Assembly (NCBI GenBank): GCA_020630695.1
Contig: JAHDIS010000036.1
Coordinates: forward strand, 1 to 43,020
Direction: 5' to 3'
From: Paracoccaceae bacterium
GTDB lineage: Bacteria > Pseudomonadota > Alphaproteobacteria > Rhodobacterales > Rhodobacteraceae
Length of the DNA stretch: 43,020 nt
In this document: one piece after another, positions 17,050-25,226 of the stretch
Layout of the letters: each line of letters starts with the position of its first letter
Numbering within the stretch: position 1 is the first letter of the stretch
Position numbers and translations under genes: made by a program
Notes under the pieces: model-generated
Seen by the model: the letters and a program-made list of their open reading frames with translations, nothing else
Databases searched by the model: none
Told to the model about the DNA's origin: nothing

Positions 17050-18012
17050 ATGCGCTTTTTCGCTGCTGCTTTTGCCCTGTTCTTTGCCACCTCGGCCACC
17101 GCGAGCCCGGAGTTCTGGCAACACGAATGGCCTGACACCAATTTCGAAAAGACCTCAGTGGGAAACTGGGTTGAGGTGATCTCGGGCGGTCCGCCAAAGG
17201 ATGGCATCCCTGCGCTGAGCGATCCGTCGTTCATGAAAGCAGGGCAGGAAATGCGCATTGGTGGCACCGAGCCTGTCATTACCGTCGAGCTGGGCGGCCA
17301 CACGCCACGCGCCTATCCCATCCGCTATTTGACATGGCATGAAATCGTCAATGATACGGTGGGCGGCGTACCGGTTGCCGTTACCTTTTGTCCGTTGTGC
17401 AACTCAGCGCTGACATTTGATCGCCGGGTTGCTGGCAAGGTGCTGACCTTCGGTGTCTCAGGCAAACTGCGCAATTCCGATATGATCATGTATGATCGTG
17501 AAACCCAAAGCTGGTGGCAACAAGCCATGGGAGAGGCGATCGTCGGCGATTTGCTGGGGCAGGAGTTGAAACAGGTCGCCAGCTGGATGGAAAGCTGGGA
17601 TGAGTTCAAGGCGCGCAATCCCGAAGGCTTGGTCATGGCGGAGCCGGCATGGCCGCGCCCATATGGCCAAAATCCCTACCGGCGCTATGACAGCTCGACC
17701 AAGCCGTTTTTGTATTCCGGTGATCCACCGCCGCATGACATCCCGTCGCTGATGCGGGTGGTCCGTGTGGGAGATCGCGCATGGCCAATGGACCGGCTGG
17801 CCCGTGAAGAAGCCATCACCGAGGCTGGTATTACGTTGACATGGCGTTCCGGTCAGTCTTCGGCGCTGGACGCATCATCCATTGCCAAAGGGCGCGACGT
17901 GGGATCAGTGCGGGTGCGCGATGCTGAGGGGCGGGACCTGCCGCATGACCTGATGTTCGCCTTTGCCTTCCATGCGTTCTGGCCCGAAGGTCAATGGATG
18001 CTTGGCAACTGA
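17050..18012 (+). CDS. DUF3179 exported protein
   Basis: A 320-residue protein with a clear signal peptide, MRFFAAAFALFFATSATASP. ATG 17050 has a strong AAGGAGGA upstream; an earlier in-frame start would hide the signal peptide. The mature part matches the DUF3179 family: PIRYLTWHEIVNDTVGGVPVAVTFCPLCNSALTFDR with CxxC at Cys114/117, then GVSGKLRNSDMIMYDRETQSWWQQ. Function is not established. The CPLC pair suggests a metal or redox role, which is inference. It converges on the FemAB-like gene with 13 bases between stops. Confidence 0.9.
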   Translation: MRFFAAAFALFFATSATASPEFWQHEWPDTNFEKTSVGNWVEVISGGPPKDGIPALSDPSFMKAGQEMRIGGTEPVITVELGGHTPRAYPIRYLTWHEIVNDTVGGVPVAVTFCPLCNSALTFDRRVAGKVLTFGVSGKLRNSDMIMYDRETQSWWQQAMGEAIVGDLLGQELKQVASWMESWDEFKARNPEGLVMAEPAWPRPYGQNPYRRYDSSTKPFLYSGDPPPHDIPSLMRVVRVGDRAWPMDRLAREEAITEAGITLTWRSGQSSALDASSIAKGRDVGSVRVRDAEGRDLPHDLMFAFAFHAFWPEGQWMLGN

Positions 18013-18025
18013 TCTGCAGTCGGTT

Positions 18026-18919
18026 CTAGGCCGCAAAGCGGATCGGCAACCTGCGCGCCAGTGGTGCGAGCGACCCCATATGCAGCCAAGTGCCTGAAAG
18101 TTTTCGAATTTGCGCCCCTGTGCCGCGCTTGAAGTGCGTGAGGCCGGGGGCGTCCTGAGCATTGAGTGTTCCCAAATCCAGCAGGCTGTGTCCTTGCTCT
18201 TTTAGCCAAAGGGCCGCGCGCCATAGCAGGGCATTCATCGCGTTGCATCGCCTTCCGGCGGGGCTTGAATACCCCATTTGCCATGTGGCCATCGCGCCGT
18301 GTCGCAAAAATGCAGCTGCGGCGACCGGCGCACCGTTCCTGCGCGCTTCGAAAACGGCAGCATGGCCGGGGTTGACCCGCGCATAGGCCGCGCAGAATTC
18401 TGGTGGCAACCCCCTGTACCGCTTGGCGCGGGCCTGCTGCCGCTCAGCCTGCAGGATCCAGTGACCGCTCTTCAGATCATGCCGTGAGATCGAAACGCCC
18501 TGCGCGAGCGCGCGGTTCAACCGGTTGCGCCATTTCTGCGCCAGAGCCGCGCGCATGGCCTGTTCATCGCGCAATGGCAAGATGGCGAGACTCGCAGGCG
18601 TCATCACTGGCCAGAAACCAGCCCCGCGCAGCGCCGTGGCGCTGAGGTTTTCCGCATTCAGCACCAGCGGCCGCCCATCGTGCCAGCGCTGCCAGCGCCA
18701 CAGCCAATCAATGCTGTGTTGGGGATCTTGGGACACGGGCCCGCGCGAGATTAAATCAATCCGACCCAGAACAGGAAGCGTGCGGGATTGAACCTGCCAC
18801 GACAGGGTGACCCGCCCGGCGCATTGCTGTTTGTGATGTCTGACAGGAAGGCCAAGCGCCGTACAGGTTTTCGCGAACGGAACAGATTGCGGCAAGGGCA
18901 GGGGCAGATCACAGGTCAT
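18026..18919 (-). CDS. FemAB/BioF2-like GNAT-fold N-acyltransferase
   Basis: A 297-residue protein with a GNAT-like fold of the FemAB type. The N-terminal half is divergent. From about residue 120, RAALAQKWRNRLNRALAQGVSISRHD and ALLWRAALWLKEQGHSLLDLGTLNAQDAPGLTHFKRGTGA match acyltransferases that add amino acids or acyl groups to peptidoglycan, polysaccharide or lipid carriers. The conserved G-x-x-x-FKxxxGA end is visible. It starts just across from the 48-aa membrane protein and about 190 bases from the glycosyltransferase cluster, so it may serve the same surface product (inference). Confidence 0.78.
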   Translation of the reverse strand: MTCDLPLPLPQSVPFAKTCTALGLPVRHHKQQCAGRVTLSWQVQSRTLPVLGRIDLISRGPVSQDPQHSIDWLWRWQRWHDGRPLVLNAENLSATALRGAGFWPVMTPASLAILPLRDEQAMRAALAQKWRNRLNRALAQGVSISRHDLKSGHWILQAERQQARAKRYRGLPPEFCAAYARVNPGHAAVFEARRNGAPVAAAAFLRHGAMATWQMGYSSPAGRRCNAMNALLWRAALWLKEQGHSLLDLGTLNAQDAPGLTHFKRGTGAQIRKLSGTWLHMGSLAPLARRLPIRFAA

Positions 18920-18964
18920 GGGTGCATTAACGCCATGGCAAGTTTCAACTGCGTTAATGGCCCT

Positions 18965-19111
18965 ATGTTAAATCACCTTGAACAAAACCGTCCCGTCACA
19001 GCTTGCCGCGTAAGGCCGACACCAGCGGCCGCTTTGCTGGTTGGGTTTCTGCTGTCTTTGCCCTTCGCCGGGATCGCGGTTCTGGGGTGGGCCCTGGCGC
19101 TGCTGCCCTAG
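18965..19111 (+). CDS. Small membrane protein, 48 aa
   Basis: MLNHLEQNRPVTACRVRPTP is followed by a hydrophobic segment, AAALLVGFLLSLPFAGIAVLGWALALLP. This gives one or two short membrane helices. The last four bases overlap the end of the converging glycosyltransferase. Composition supports a real gene, but there is no strong Shine-Dalgarno and no recognised family. A longer start at 18935 (MASFNCVNG) is possible. Confidence 0.45.
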   Translation: MLNHLEQNRPVTACRVRPTPAAALLVGFLLSLPFAGIAVLGWALALLP

Positions 19112-20163
19112 ACCTGAACATCCTTGCTCAGTCTGGCCCGCGTGGCATGGGTTGCCAGAAACTGCGCGGCGGATTTGCTGACCGGGCGGGCCGGTGGCGT
19201 CATCAACAGCCGTGCGAACAAGGCGCGGTAGGGCTCTTGCGCCATAAGGGCTTCAAATCTGGCATGCCGCCATGCAACGGCACTTTGATGCAGGCTGGCC
19301 AGTTTTGGATCTTCTGCCAGTTGCGCCCGATGGTTTGCAGTTTGCTCTGCCAATTGCAAAATGCTGGTGTCCAGCTCTTCCGACCAATTGCGCTCAACCC
19401 AATAGTCCATGCCCAGAGTGTGCTCGGAATGCACGGCGCGGCCTCTGTCGGCCTTCAGCACATAGCTTTCCATAGCTCCCAGCGGATAATGGTTCAGTTG
19501 CGCCAGCCTGTAGTTGCTTTGGCCATAGTTGGAAAAGATTCGCCGGGTGCGGAACTGATCATCCAATTCACGACCTTCGCCATCGAACCAGCGGGCCTCG
19601 GCCACACGCGCTTCATCGGGATTTCGGGGGCGATGCACCCCGAGTTTGCGATAGGTGCCATTGTTGCGATAGAGCGTCTTGAACATGGCCGCGCGCCATG
19701 GCCAGTACATGACCACCGGCGCAGCTTTGGTAAACTGCTGCGGCACGGGCGTATCGGTGTAGCGAACGACACCGTCATTTCCGAACAATCGCCATGTCAG
19801 GGGGATGGCCGTTGCCTCAGGCAACGCTGCGATCAGATCGGGCAATCTGCGCGCGCCCACATGCACATTTACAAATTCATCAATGTCCAGCGGCAGCAAC
19901 CAGTCCGCCTGCTTGACCGCTTTGCACTTGTCGGCCAGCTTCAACCCGGTGAACTGTATCCCGCCCTTGTCATAAGGGCCGTCGTTGCGCAGATGCGTGA
20001 CCGGAGCCAGCTTGCTCAGCCGGTCCAGCATCGTGTCGGTCCCGTCATCACAATCATTGGTCAGCGCCACAACATGGGTGACACCACAGGCCAAATGGTG
20101 CGCCAGCCAATCCAGCAAAAACGCGCCTTCGTTGCGCAAACAAAGTACAGCTGTGATCTTCAG
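19108..20163 (-). CDS. Family-2 glycosyltransferase (Glyco_tranf_2_4 type), non-standard start
   Basis: About 351 residues. The core reads KITAVLCLRNEGAFLLDWLAHHLACGVTHV, then TNDCDDGTDTMLDRL (the nucleotide-sugar loop) and WLLPLDIDEFVNVHVG with the metal-binding DxD-like DID. The gene is clearly related to those at 20949 and 23953. Comparison with MRITAVTCVKNEGPF at 24981 shows that the true N-terminus must include KITAVLC. No ATG, GTG or TTG in frame lies upstream of that before a repeat. Either CTG 20163, with GGGAG seven bases upstream, is the start, or TTG 20139 makes a protein lacking its first strand. It is the last gene of the cluster, separated from the FkbM gene by the 47-bp repeat. 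Confidence 0.85.
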   Translation of the reverse strand: MKITAVLCLRNEGAFLLDWLAHHLACGVTHVVALTNDCDDGTDTMLDRLSKLAPVTHLRNDGPYDKGGIQFTGLKLADKCKAVKQADWLLPLDIDEFVNVHVGARRLPDLIAALPEATAIPLTWRLFGNDGVVRYTDTPVPQQFTKAAPVVMYWPWRAAMFKTLYRNNGTYRKLGVHRPRNPDEARVAEARWFDGEGRELDDQFRTRRIFSNYGQSNYRLAQLNHYPLGAMESYVLKADRGRAVHSEHTLGMDYWVERNWSEELDTSILQLAEQTANHRAQLAEDPKLASLHQSAVAWRHARFEALMAQEPYRALFARLLMTPPARPVSKSAAQFLATHATRARLSKDVQV

Positions 20164-20178
20164 CGTGTCGCTCCCGGG

Positions 20179-20225
20179 TTTCTTTGTGCCTGAAATATCC
20201 CGGGGGTCTGGGGGCAGAGCCCCCA
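20179..20225 (+). repeat. Dispersed 47-bp repeat, copy 1
   Basis: The copy runs from TTTCTTTGTGCC to GGGGGCAGAGCCCCCA. It matches the copy at 26141 in 44 of 47 positions. The last 15 bases form a hairpin with 6-bp arms GGGGGC / GCCCCC. It lies between the FkbM gene and the next glycosyltransferase, 15 bases from the latter's apparent start. Confidence 0.88.
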
Positions 20226-20245
20226 GTCCGGACCGGAGATGACTG

Positions 20246-20947
20246 TTACCAGCCCTTCATGAACGTAACGACCTTGGCTTCCGAGGCTTTCGGGAAATAG
20301 CTCAGGCCAGCTTTTTGCATGGCATCGAAAACCGCCTGAACACCGGTTTGCCCGATCCACTGTGGGTGCAGTTCGATGATCGCCACGCGCAGATCGCTCC
20401 AGTCACCGGCGGGAAGCACCTCGGCCTCGGCCCCTTCGATATCGCAAACCAGCACATTGGGTTTCAGGGCCTTGAGTGTCGGGCTGATCCCGTGTTTCTC
20501 GATCTCGACGGTTTCAACCACGCTATCGGGGTCGGCCTCATAATCCATCGAAGAGCCAAGAAAGTTCTGCCTGATGTAGAACGGAACTGGTTTGCCAGCC
20601 CGAGGGCAGAGCAGAGCGTTGCGGACTTCGACGTTGCTGACATCATTGGCTTCGTGCACCGAATGAATATAGGGGATCAGCTGCGGGTTTGCCTCGTAAC
20701 TGACGACTTTTTCGACCTTTTTCTTGACCGACAAAAGCGTGGACATATAGCCCAGCCCTGCGCCCAACTCCAAAACCGTGTCGCCTTCCCGCACAACACG
20801 CATCACTGCGTCGCATTCCTTGCGTTCGTAATTGCCCTCTCGCAGGGCGCCGCGCACCCGCCCGGTGGTCAGTTCGGGATGCTTGGGGATCTTGAGCCCG
20901 CGCGATTTGATAAAGGGGTTTCGTGGCCCTGCTGCACTTCCGTCCAT
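20246..20947 (-). CDS. FkbM-family SAM-dependent methyltransferase
   Basis: A 233-residue methyltransferase. The SAM site is TVLELGAGLGYMSTLL, followed by VVSYEANPQLIPYI (the acidic ribose contact) and the family's PNVLVCDIEGAEAEVL. FkbM-type enzymes O-methylate sugars or polyketides. In a glycosyltransferase cluster a sugar O-methyltransferase is the likely role (inference). The start ATG 20947 lies one base after the stop of the 789-residue glycosyltransferase (TGACATG). The frame extends further upstream into that gene, but the coupled ATG is preferred. Confidence 0.9.
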   Translation of the reverse strand: MDGSAAGPRNPFIKSRGLKIPKHPELTTGRVRGALREGNYERKECDAVMRVVREGDTVLELGAGLGYMSTLLSVKKKVEKVVSYEANPQLIPYIHSVHEANDVSNVEVRNALLCPRAGKPVPFYIRQNFLGSSMDYEADPDSVVETVEIEKHGISPTLKALKPNVLVCDIEGAEAEVLPAGDWSDLRVAIIELHPQWIGQTGVQAVFDAMQKAGLSYFPKASEAKVVTFMKGW

Positions 20948-20948
20948 G

Positions 20949-23318
20949 TCAGGTCTCCATATCAAGGGCGAGCGCATAGGCGACCCGCTCCGTTTCAGTC
21001 AGGTGCAGGGACAAAGCCTGCTGGTACAGGTCTTCGAACTCGGGCATGCCGTGTAGTTCGTCGGCCTTTTTGCGATGCCAGCTCAACCCTTTTTCATGCC
21101 AGCTGCGCAAGTCGTCGTCTTGCATCAAGCGTTCGTATTCCGCACGCACGCGCGGAATGTTCCGCTTGATGGTGATGTCTTTGTGAACCGACCAATCCAT
21201 GCGGATCCAATAGTTGATGCCAATGGATCGATCGACGTGCAGCGCGCGGCCGCGCTGACGTTTGATAAGAAAGGATTCAGCGCTTCGCAGCGCGTAGTGG
21301 TTGAGTTGTAGCAAGTCATAGCCAATGGACTTCTTGGAGCTGCGCCAGCCATTCTTGATCGCCTCTGACGTCATGTCTGCGCCAGATCCGTTGACCCATT
21401 TCACTTTCTTTTCAGCGCCTTGGGTCAATTTATTCGGGCGGTGGCAGCTGATTTTTTCATAAGCGCCGATATTGCGGAACATGGTCTTAAAGCCCCAGAC
21501 CGTGTGCGGTTTGGGGCAATATTTGGGGGCGCAGGTATCGAATTGATCAATGACGAATTCATCGCGCAGATCGGTGACACCATTGTGCCCGAACAGGCGC
21601 CAGGTCATGGCGACATTGGTGGCATCGGGCACGCGGGCCAGAAAATCGTCCAAGGTGCCATTGCCGCAGCGCACGTTCATGAACTCATCCACGTCGATAT
21701 GGATGATCCATTCGGCGTTTTTGATGACCGGTTCCTTGAGCGCGGCATTGAGCGCGTGCTGCTGGGGTGAGTTTCCCTTCCAGTTGTCGTTGTTGCGGTG
21801 CTGGATCACACCCATGGCCTGCAAGCGGTCCAGGATTTCCGAGGTGCCGTCGCTGCAATCGTTTGTGTAGATCAGGAAATTGTCGACGCCGATCGCACGG
21901 TGATAGGCGATCCACTCGACGATGTAGGGGGCTTCGTTCTTCATGCAGCCGACGATGACATTGCCGCTGCTGCCCTTTGGCAGTTTTCGGGGGGCCATAG
22001 GGCTGTAGGCGGCCGCCAGTTCTTCTTCGTTTACGCGGCCCAGACGATTGTGCGGTGCAAAAATCGACGTGCGCAGTTTGGCGAAGTTCTGTTTGGCCAG
22101 CGGCGGCATGAGTTTTTGTGCGGTTGGCGACAGATCGGATTCGACGTCGTCGGTATCGCTGGGGTCGGGCTGAACGGTTCCGCGCAACTGCGCAAGATCA
22201 GCGGCCTTGTTGGCCAGTTCTTCTTTGGTCGCTTGATTGATACGCCAGCGAAAGGCCATCAGGTACTGCGTGGCCCGGAACCCTTTTTCCGGGTCTGCCT
22301 CAGTCCAGTCCGGCAGTTTGCGATCGCGTTTCATGGCCTGAGCGGACAAGCCGCCGTGCGCCTTGCAAAGCGCCTTGATATCCGCTTCGAACCGCATCGA
22401 AAGTGCTGACAAAGATCCCGGAGCGATTGGATCGCCCTTGATCTTGATCTCACCCAGAAATTTGCGCCAAAGCTGCCGGGGCAGGATCACGTCACCTTTG
22501 GCCAGCAGGCGCAGGACCGCGTCATTGAACAATCGTGACCGCGTCAGCCAAGCGGCGGCCGGCTCTGCGGGGGCGTCTTCGGCTTCGGCTTTGCCGATGG
22601 TGAAATCCAGTCCAAAGCTTTCGCAGATTTCCTCGGTAGCAAAGACGCCATACAGACGGTCAATGTCAAAGCTGCGGAATGATACGCTGCCATCCCCGAA
22701 TACGGCTTCCCATTCGTCCTGCAAGCGTTTGAAATCAAGCCAGAAACAAGCGCCCTGCACCTCGCCGAATTGACCGCCCTGCGGGTCACTGTGCGGGCGT
22801 GTGTTCAGTGCTGCATCCCAAAAGCTGCCCGCACTCAACCCCAGTTCAAGGCTCAGATCACGGGACCGGCCTTCGATCAGTTGCGCGCTGTAGCGCCGGA
22901 CCAGCATCCGCGCCGGATCATCCAGATGGGCCACGATCCGAATATCGTCAGACAGGGGCAGCAACAGTGCCCGCAGCCGTTCCAGTTCAGACCGCGAAAC
23001 CAACGTACACCCCAGTTGGTGGGATGACAGGATCAGAACATCGGGCGAATGCCGTTCAACCTCGCTTGTCAGGCTGCGAAGAACATCTTCACGCAGAACC
23101 TGCTGTTTTTCTGCAGAAATGAACCCACGGTTAAAGCGCAGGCTGTCGACATTTTCGGGATCGGTGACCGCCATGAACAGCCGCGTGTGGTTTCGCGCGC
23201 CCGGTGAGCGGGCATAGAGCACGCCTTTCTGAAGCATCTGGTCGCGCTTGGCATCCAGCACGCGTTGCAGTCGATCAGACGTGGCGCCATCGGGGCCAAT
23301 GTGCAGATAGATGCGCAT
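20949..23318 (-). CDS. Fusion: sulfotransferase-like N-terminal module plus family-2 glycosyltransferase
   Basis: A 789-residue protein. Residues 1 to about 250 start MRIYLHIGPDGATSDRLQRVL, the position of the PAPS 5'-phosphate loop (normally HxGxxKTGTT) in sulfotransferases. Here the Lys-Thr-Gly-Thr residues are replaced, so PAPS use is doubtful. A helical middle (about 250-430) follows, then a glycosyltransferase domain: VIVGCMKNEAPYIVEWIAYHRAIGV, TNDCSDGTSEILDRL and the metal site IHIDVDEFMN. The C-terminal region LLQLNHYALRSAESFLIKRQRGRA matches the two neighbouring glycosyltransferases. Its ATG overlaps the sulfotransferase stop (TGATG). Confidence 0.87.
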   Translation of the reverse strand: MRIYLHIGPDGATSDRLQRVLDAKRDQMLQKGVLYARSPGARNHTRLFMAVTDPENVDSLRFNRGFISAEKQQVLREDVLRSLTSEVERHSPDVLILSSHQLGCTLVSRSELERLRALLLPLSDDIRIVAHLDDPARMLVRRYSAQLIEGRSRDLSLELGLSAGSFWDAALNTRPHSDPQGGQFGEVQGACFWLDFKRLQDEWEAVFGDGSVSFRSFDIDRLYGVFATEEICESFGLDFTIGKAEAEDAPAEPAAAWLTRSRLFNDAVLRLLAKGDVILPRQLWRKFLGEIKIKGDPIAPGSLSALSMRFEADIKALCKAHGGLSAQAMKRDRKLPDWTEADPEKGFRATQYLMAFRWRINQATKEELANKAADLAQLRGTVQPDPSDTDDVESDLSPTAQKLMPPLAKQNFAKLRTSIFAPHNRLGRVNEEELAAAYSPMAPRKLPKGSSGNVIVGCMKNEAPYIVEWIAYHRAIGVDNFLIYTNDCSDGTSEILDRLQAMGVIQHRNNDNWKGNSPQQHALNAALKEPVIKNAEWIIHIDVDEFMNVRCGNGTLDDFLARVPDATNVAMTWRLFGHNGVTDLRDEFVIDQFDTCAPKYCPKPHTVWGFKTMFRNIGAYEKISCHRPNKLTQGAEKKVKWVNGSGADMTSEAIKNGWRSSKKSIGYDLLQLNHYALRSAESFLIKRQRGRALHVDRSIGINYWIRMDWSVHKDITIKRNIPRVRAEYERLMQDDDLRSWHEKGLSWHRKKADELHGMPEFEDLYQQALSLHLTETERVAYALALDMET

Positions 23319-23956
23319 CAGGCAGCTCCTCTGGCTGGGTTCGTGTCGGAATTCACATTGCGCTTGCCCCACCATGGCAGGTCGCACTGAATGTGCGCCG
23401 CCAGCCGGTCGCGGGCGTCCTGCGCACCCATGGGAAGCTCCAGATATCGGGGGTCATCGCCAAAGAGATCCCGCAGCATCGCATAATGTTCTTCAATCCA
23501 GCGGACGCGTTCCGGTTCAACCTTGCCAAATCCGCGGGGCAGGCCGGGCACAGCCCCCTTGGGCAAACGTTCCTTGCCCATGTTTTGCCAGCGCCGCATG
23601 CTGTCCGAAATATCGGCCGCCGGGCGCCATGTGGCTACGAACTTCACGTTTGGATGGTTTATCCGCATGGCCTTGATCACCGCATAGTCGCATTGCGGCC
23701 AAAGGCTGGTTTCCGCCTTGAGAGCGCTGATTTCTGTCAGGGCATCATAGTGGCCCAGCGTTGCAAATGGATCGCCATTGTCAAAATACGCCTCATAGAG
23801 CTGACGAGCGATAAAGGTGCCTGCAATGGCCGGATCCTTCGTGTGACTGCGACGCACCTTGTGATCGGCGACATGCCAGCCCGCCTGTTCAAGCGCAAAC
23901 GCCAGCGTTGTCGTGCCTGACTTGGGCAGGCCAAGATTGACCAGTTTCAACCTCAT
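23318..23956 (-). CDS. PAPS-dependent sulfotransferase family protein
   Basis: A 212-residue cytoplasmic enzyme. MRLKLVNLGLPKSGTTTLAFALEQAGW carries an intact PAPS 5'-phosphosulfate loop (PKSGTTTL) at residues 11-18. The 3'-phosphate region is around VKFVATWRPAADISDSMRRW. It probably sulfates a sugar or other acceptor made by the flanking glycosyltransferases (inference). The start overlaps the upstream glycosyltransferase stop (ATGA) and its stop overlaps the next start, so these genes are translationally coupled. Confidence 0.88.
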   Translation of the reverse strand: MRLKLVNLGLPKSGTTTLAFALEQAGWHVADHKVRRSHTKDPAIAGTFIARQLYEAYFDNGDPFATLGHYDALTEISALKAETSLWPQCDYAVIKAMRINHPNVKFVATWRPAADISDSMRRWQNMGKERLPKGAVPGLPRGFGKVEPERVRWIEEHYAMLRDLFGDDPRYLELPMGAQDARDRLAAHIQCDLPWWGKRNVNSDTNPARGAA

Positions 23957-24981
23957 GACGCCAGTCCCAGCTCAGTGATTAATTCCAATTCACCCGGTGG
24001 GTAGGTCGGCAAGGATTTGAGGTGCGCATACATCTCTGCGTATGAGTCCTGCGCCATCAAGGCATCACGCTTTTCGGCATGAAGCCGGCAAGCTTCGTCA
24101 TGCAATGCCCCAATTTTCTTGTCGCTCTTCATGTCGGACAGCATTTTTTGCAGGCCTGGCAGGTAGCGTTGGATCGATGTGTCTTCCCAGGCCGGATCAT
24201 TGCGCTCGCGCCAATAGGTGTCATCGAAAGCCCGGTTTTCCCGGTTCACATCGCCACGGTCATTCTTGACCAGATAGCTGTCCAGCGATCGCAAGGCGTA
24301 GTGGTTCAGCGTTGCAAATTCGCGGGCATTGGCCGCAGGAAACTTGCGGATGCGCCTTGGATTGGCGGCCACATGAAACTTGTGCTGCACCTTTCGGCCC
24401 GATCCGTCAGTCCAGCTTGGCCGTTTGTCCTTGTCTAACTTTTCCTTGAAAAATGGACGATGCGCGCCGTAGTAGTGCAGTGGAAAATCTTTGCGGATCA
24501 GTGATTTGACCTCGATCGCGGTTTCCGAGCACCAGATATCCGGATTGTGTGAGCGCGTGAATTGCTCGATCACCGGACGGTCTTCAAACCGGTCGATGCC
24601 GCAGTTCGCAAAGAACTGAAAGGTCACGGAAATGGCCTGAGGATTACCGCAGGCGTCAATCAGGGCGGGGATTGTGTGATCCCCGACGTGGATGTTCAGA
24701 AACTCGTCCACATCAGCCACCCAGACCCAATCGGCTTTCTTGACAACCTTTTGCTTGGCGGCGTCTTTCAGCGCTTCCATCTGATAGTTGCGGCCCTTGG
24801 CTGGGTTCGGCAGATGCTGCACGCCCCAATCGCCAAGCGCATCCAGCAGAGCATCTGTGCCATCGCTGCAATCGTTGGAATAGAAAAGATGATCGGTCAC
24901 ACCGATCAGCCGGTTGAAGGCAATCCACTCCAGCAGAAATGGGCCTTCGTTCTTGACGCAGGTCACGGCCGTTATGCGCAT
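23953..24981 (-). CDS. Family-2 glycosyltransferase (Glyco_tranf_2_4 type)
   Basis: A 342-residue enzyme, first gene of the leftward cluster. MRITAVTCVKNEGPFLLEWIAFNRLIGVTDHLFYSNDCSDGTDALLDAL is the nucleotide-sugar-binding half. WVWVADVDEFLNIHVGD carries the DxD metal site. FATLNHYALRSLDSYLVKNDRGDVNRENR is the acceptor-side region shared with its two paralogues here. The frame is open upstream to 25134, but ATG 24981 matches the family start and has a G-rich sequence before it. The sugar used is unknown. The divergent gene is the coxD-like ATPase. Confidence 0.9.
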   Translation of the reverse strand: MRITAVTCVKNEGPFLLEWIAFNRLIGVTDHLFYSNDCSDGTDALLDALGDWGVQHLPNPAKGRNYQMEALKDAAKQKVVKKADWVWVADVDEFLNIHVGDHTIPALIDACGNPQAISVTFQFFANCGIDRFEDRPVIEQFTRSHNPDIWCSETAIEVKSLIRKDFPLHYYGAHRPFFKEKLDKDKRPSWTDGSGRKVQHKFHVAANPRRIRKFPAANAREFATLNHYALRSLDSYLVKNDRGDVNRENRAFDDTYWRERNDPAWEDTSIQRYLPGLQKMLSDMKSDKKIGALHDEACRLHAEKRDALMAQDSYAEMYAHLKSLPTYPPGELELITELGLAS

Positions 24982-25226
24982 GGTTGCCCCCATACGATAC
25001 CCAAAAACACAGGCCGCGCCTGCGTTGACTTTACCAAACCGGACATCACTGCTCGTCCCGCCATGTTTATCCCGGGTCATTGTTCCCGGCTTTTTTGTTG
25101 AGCGAATCATCGCATTTTGGCGCAGTTCCGTCAACGTATCCCGAATTTTGCAGTTTTCTGTGCGACCTTGGCGCTATTGACCGCAGCGGGCTGTGCAGGC
25201 AGTTGAAAGAGAACACGGAGGACAGC

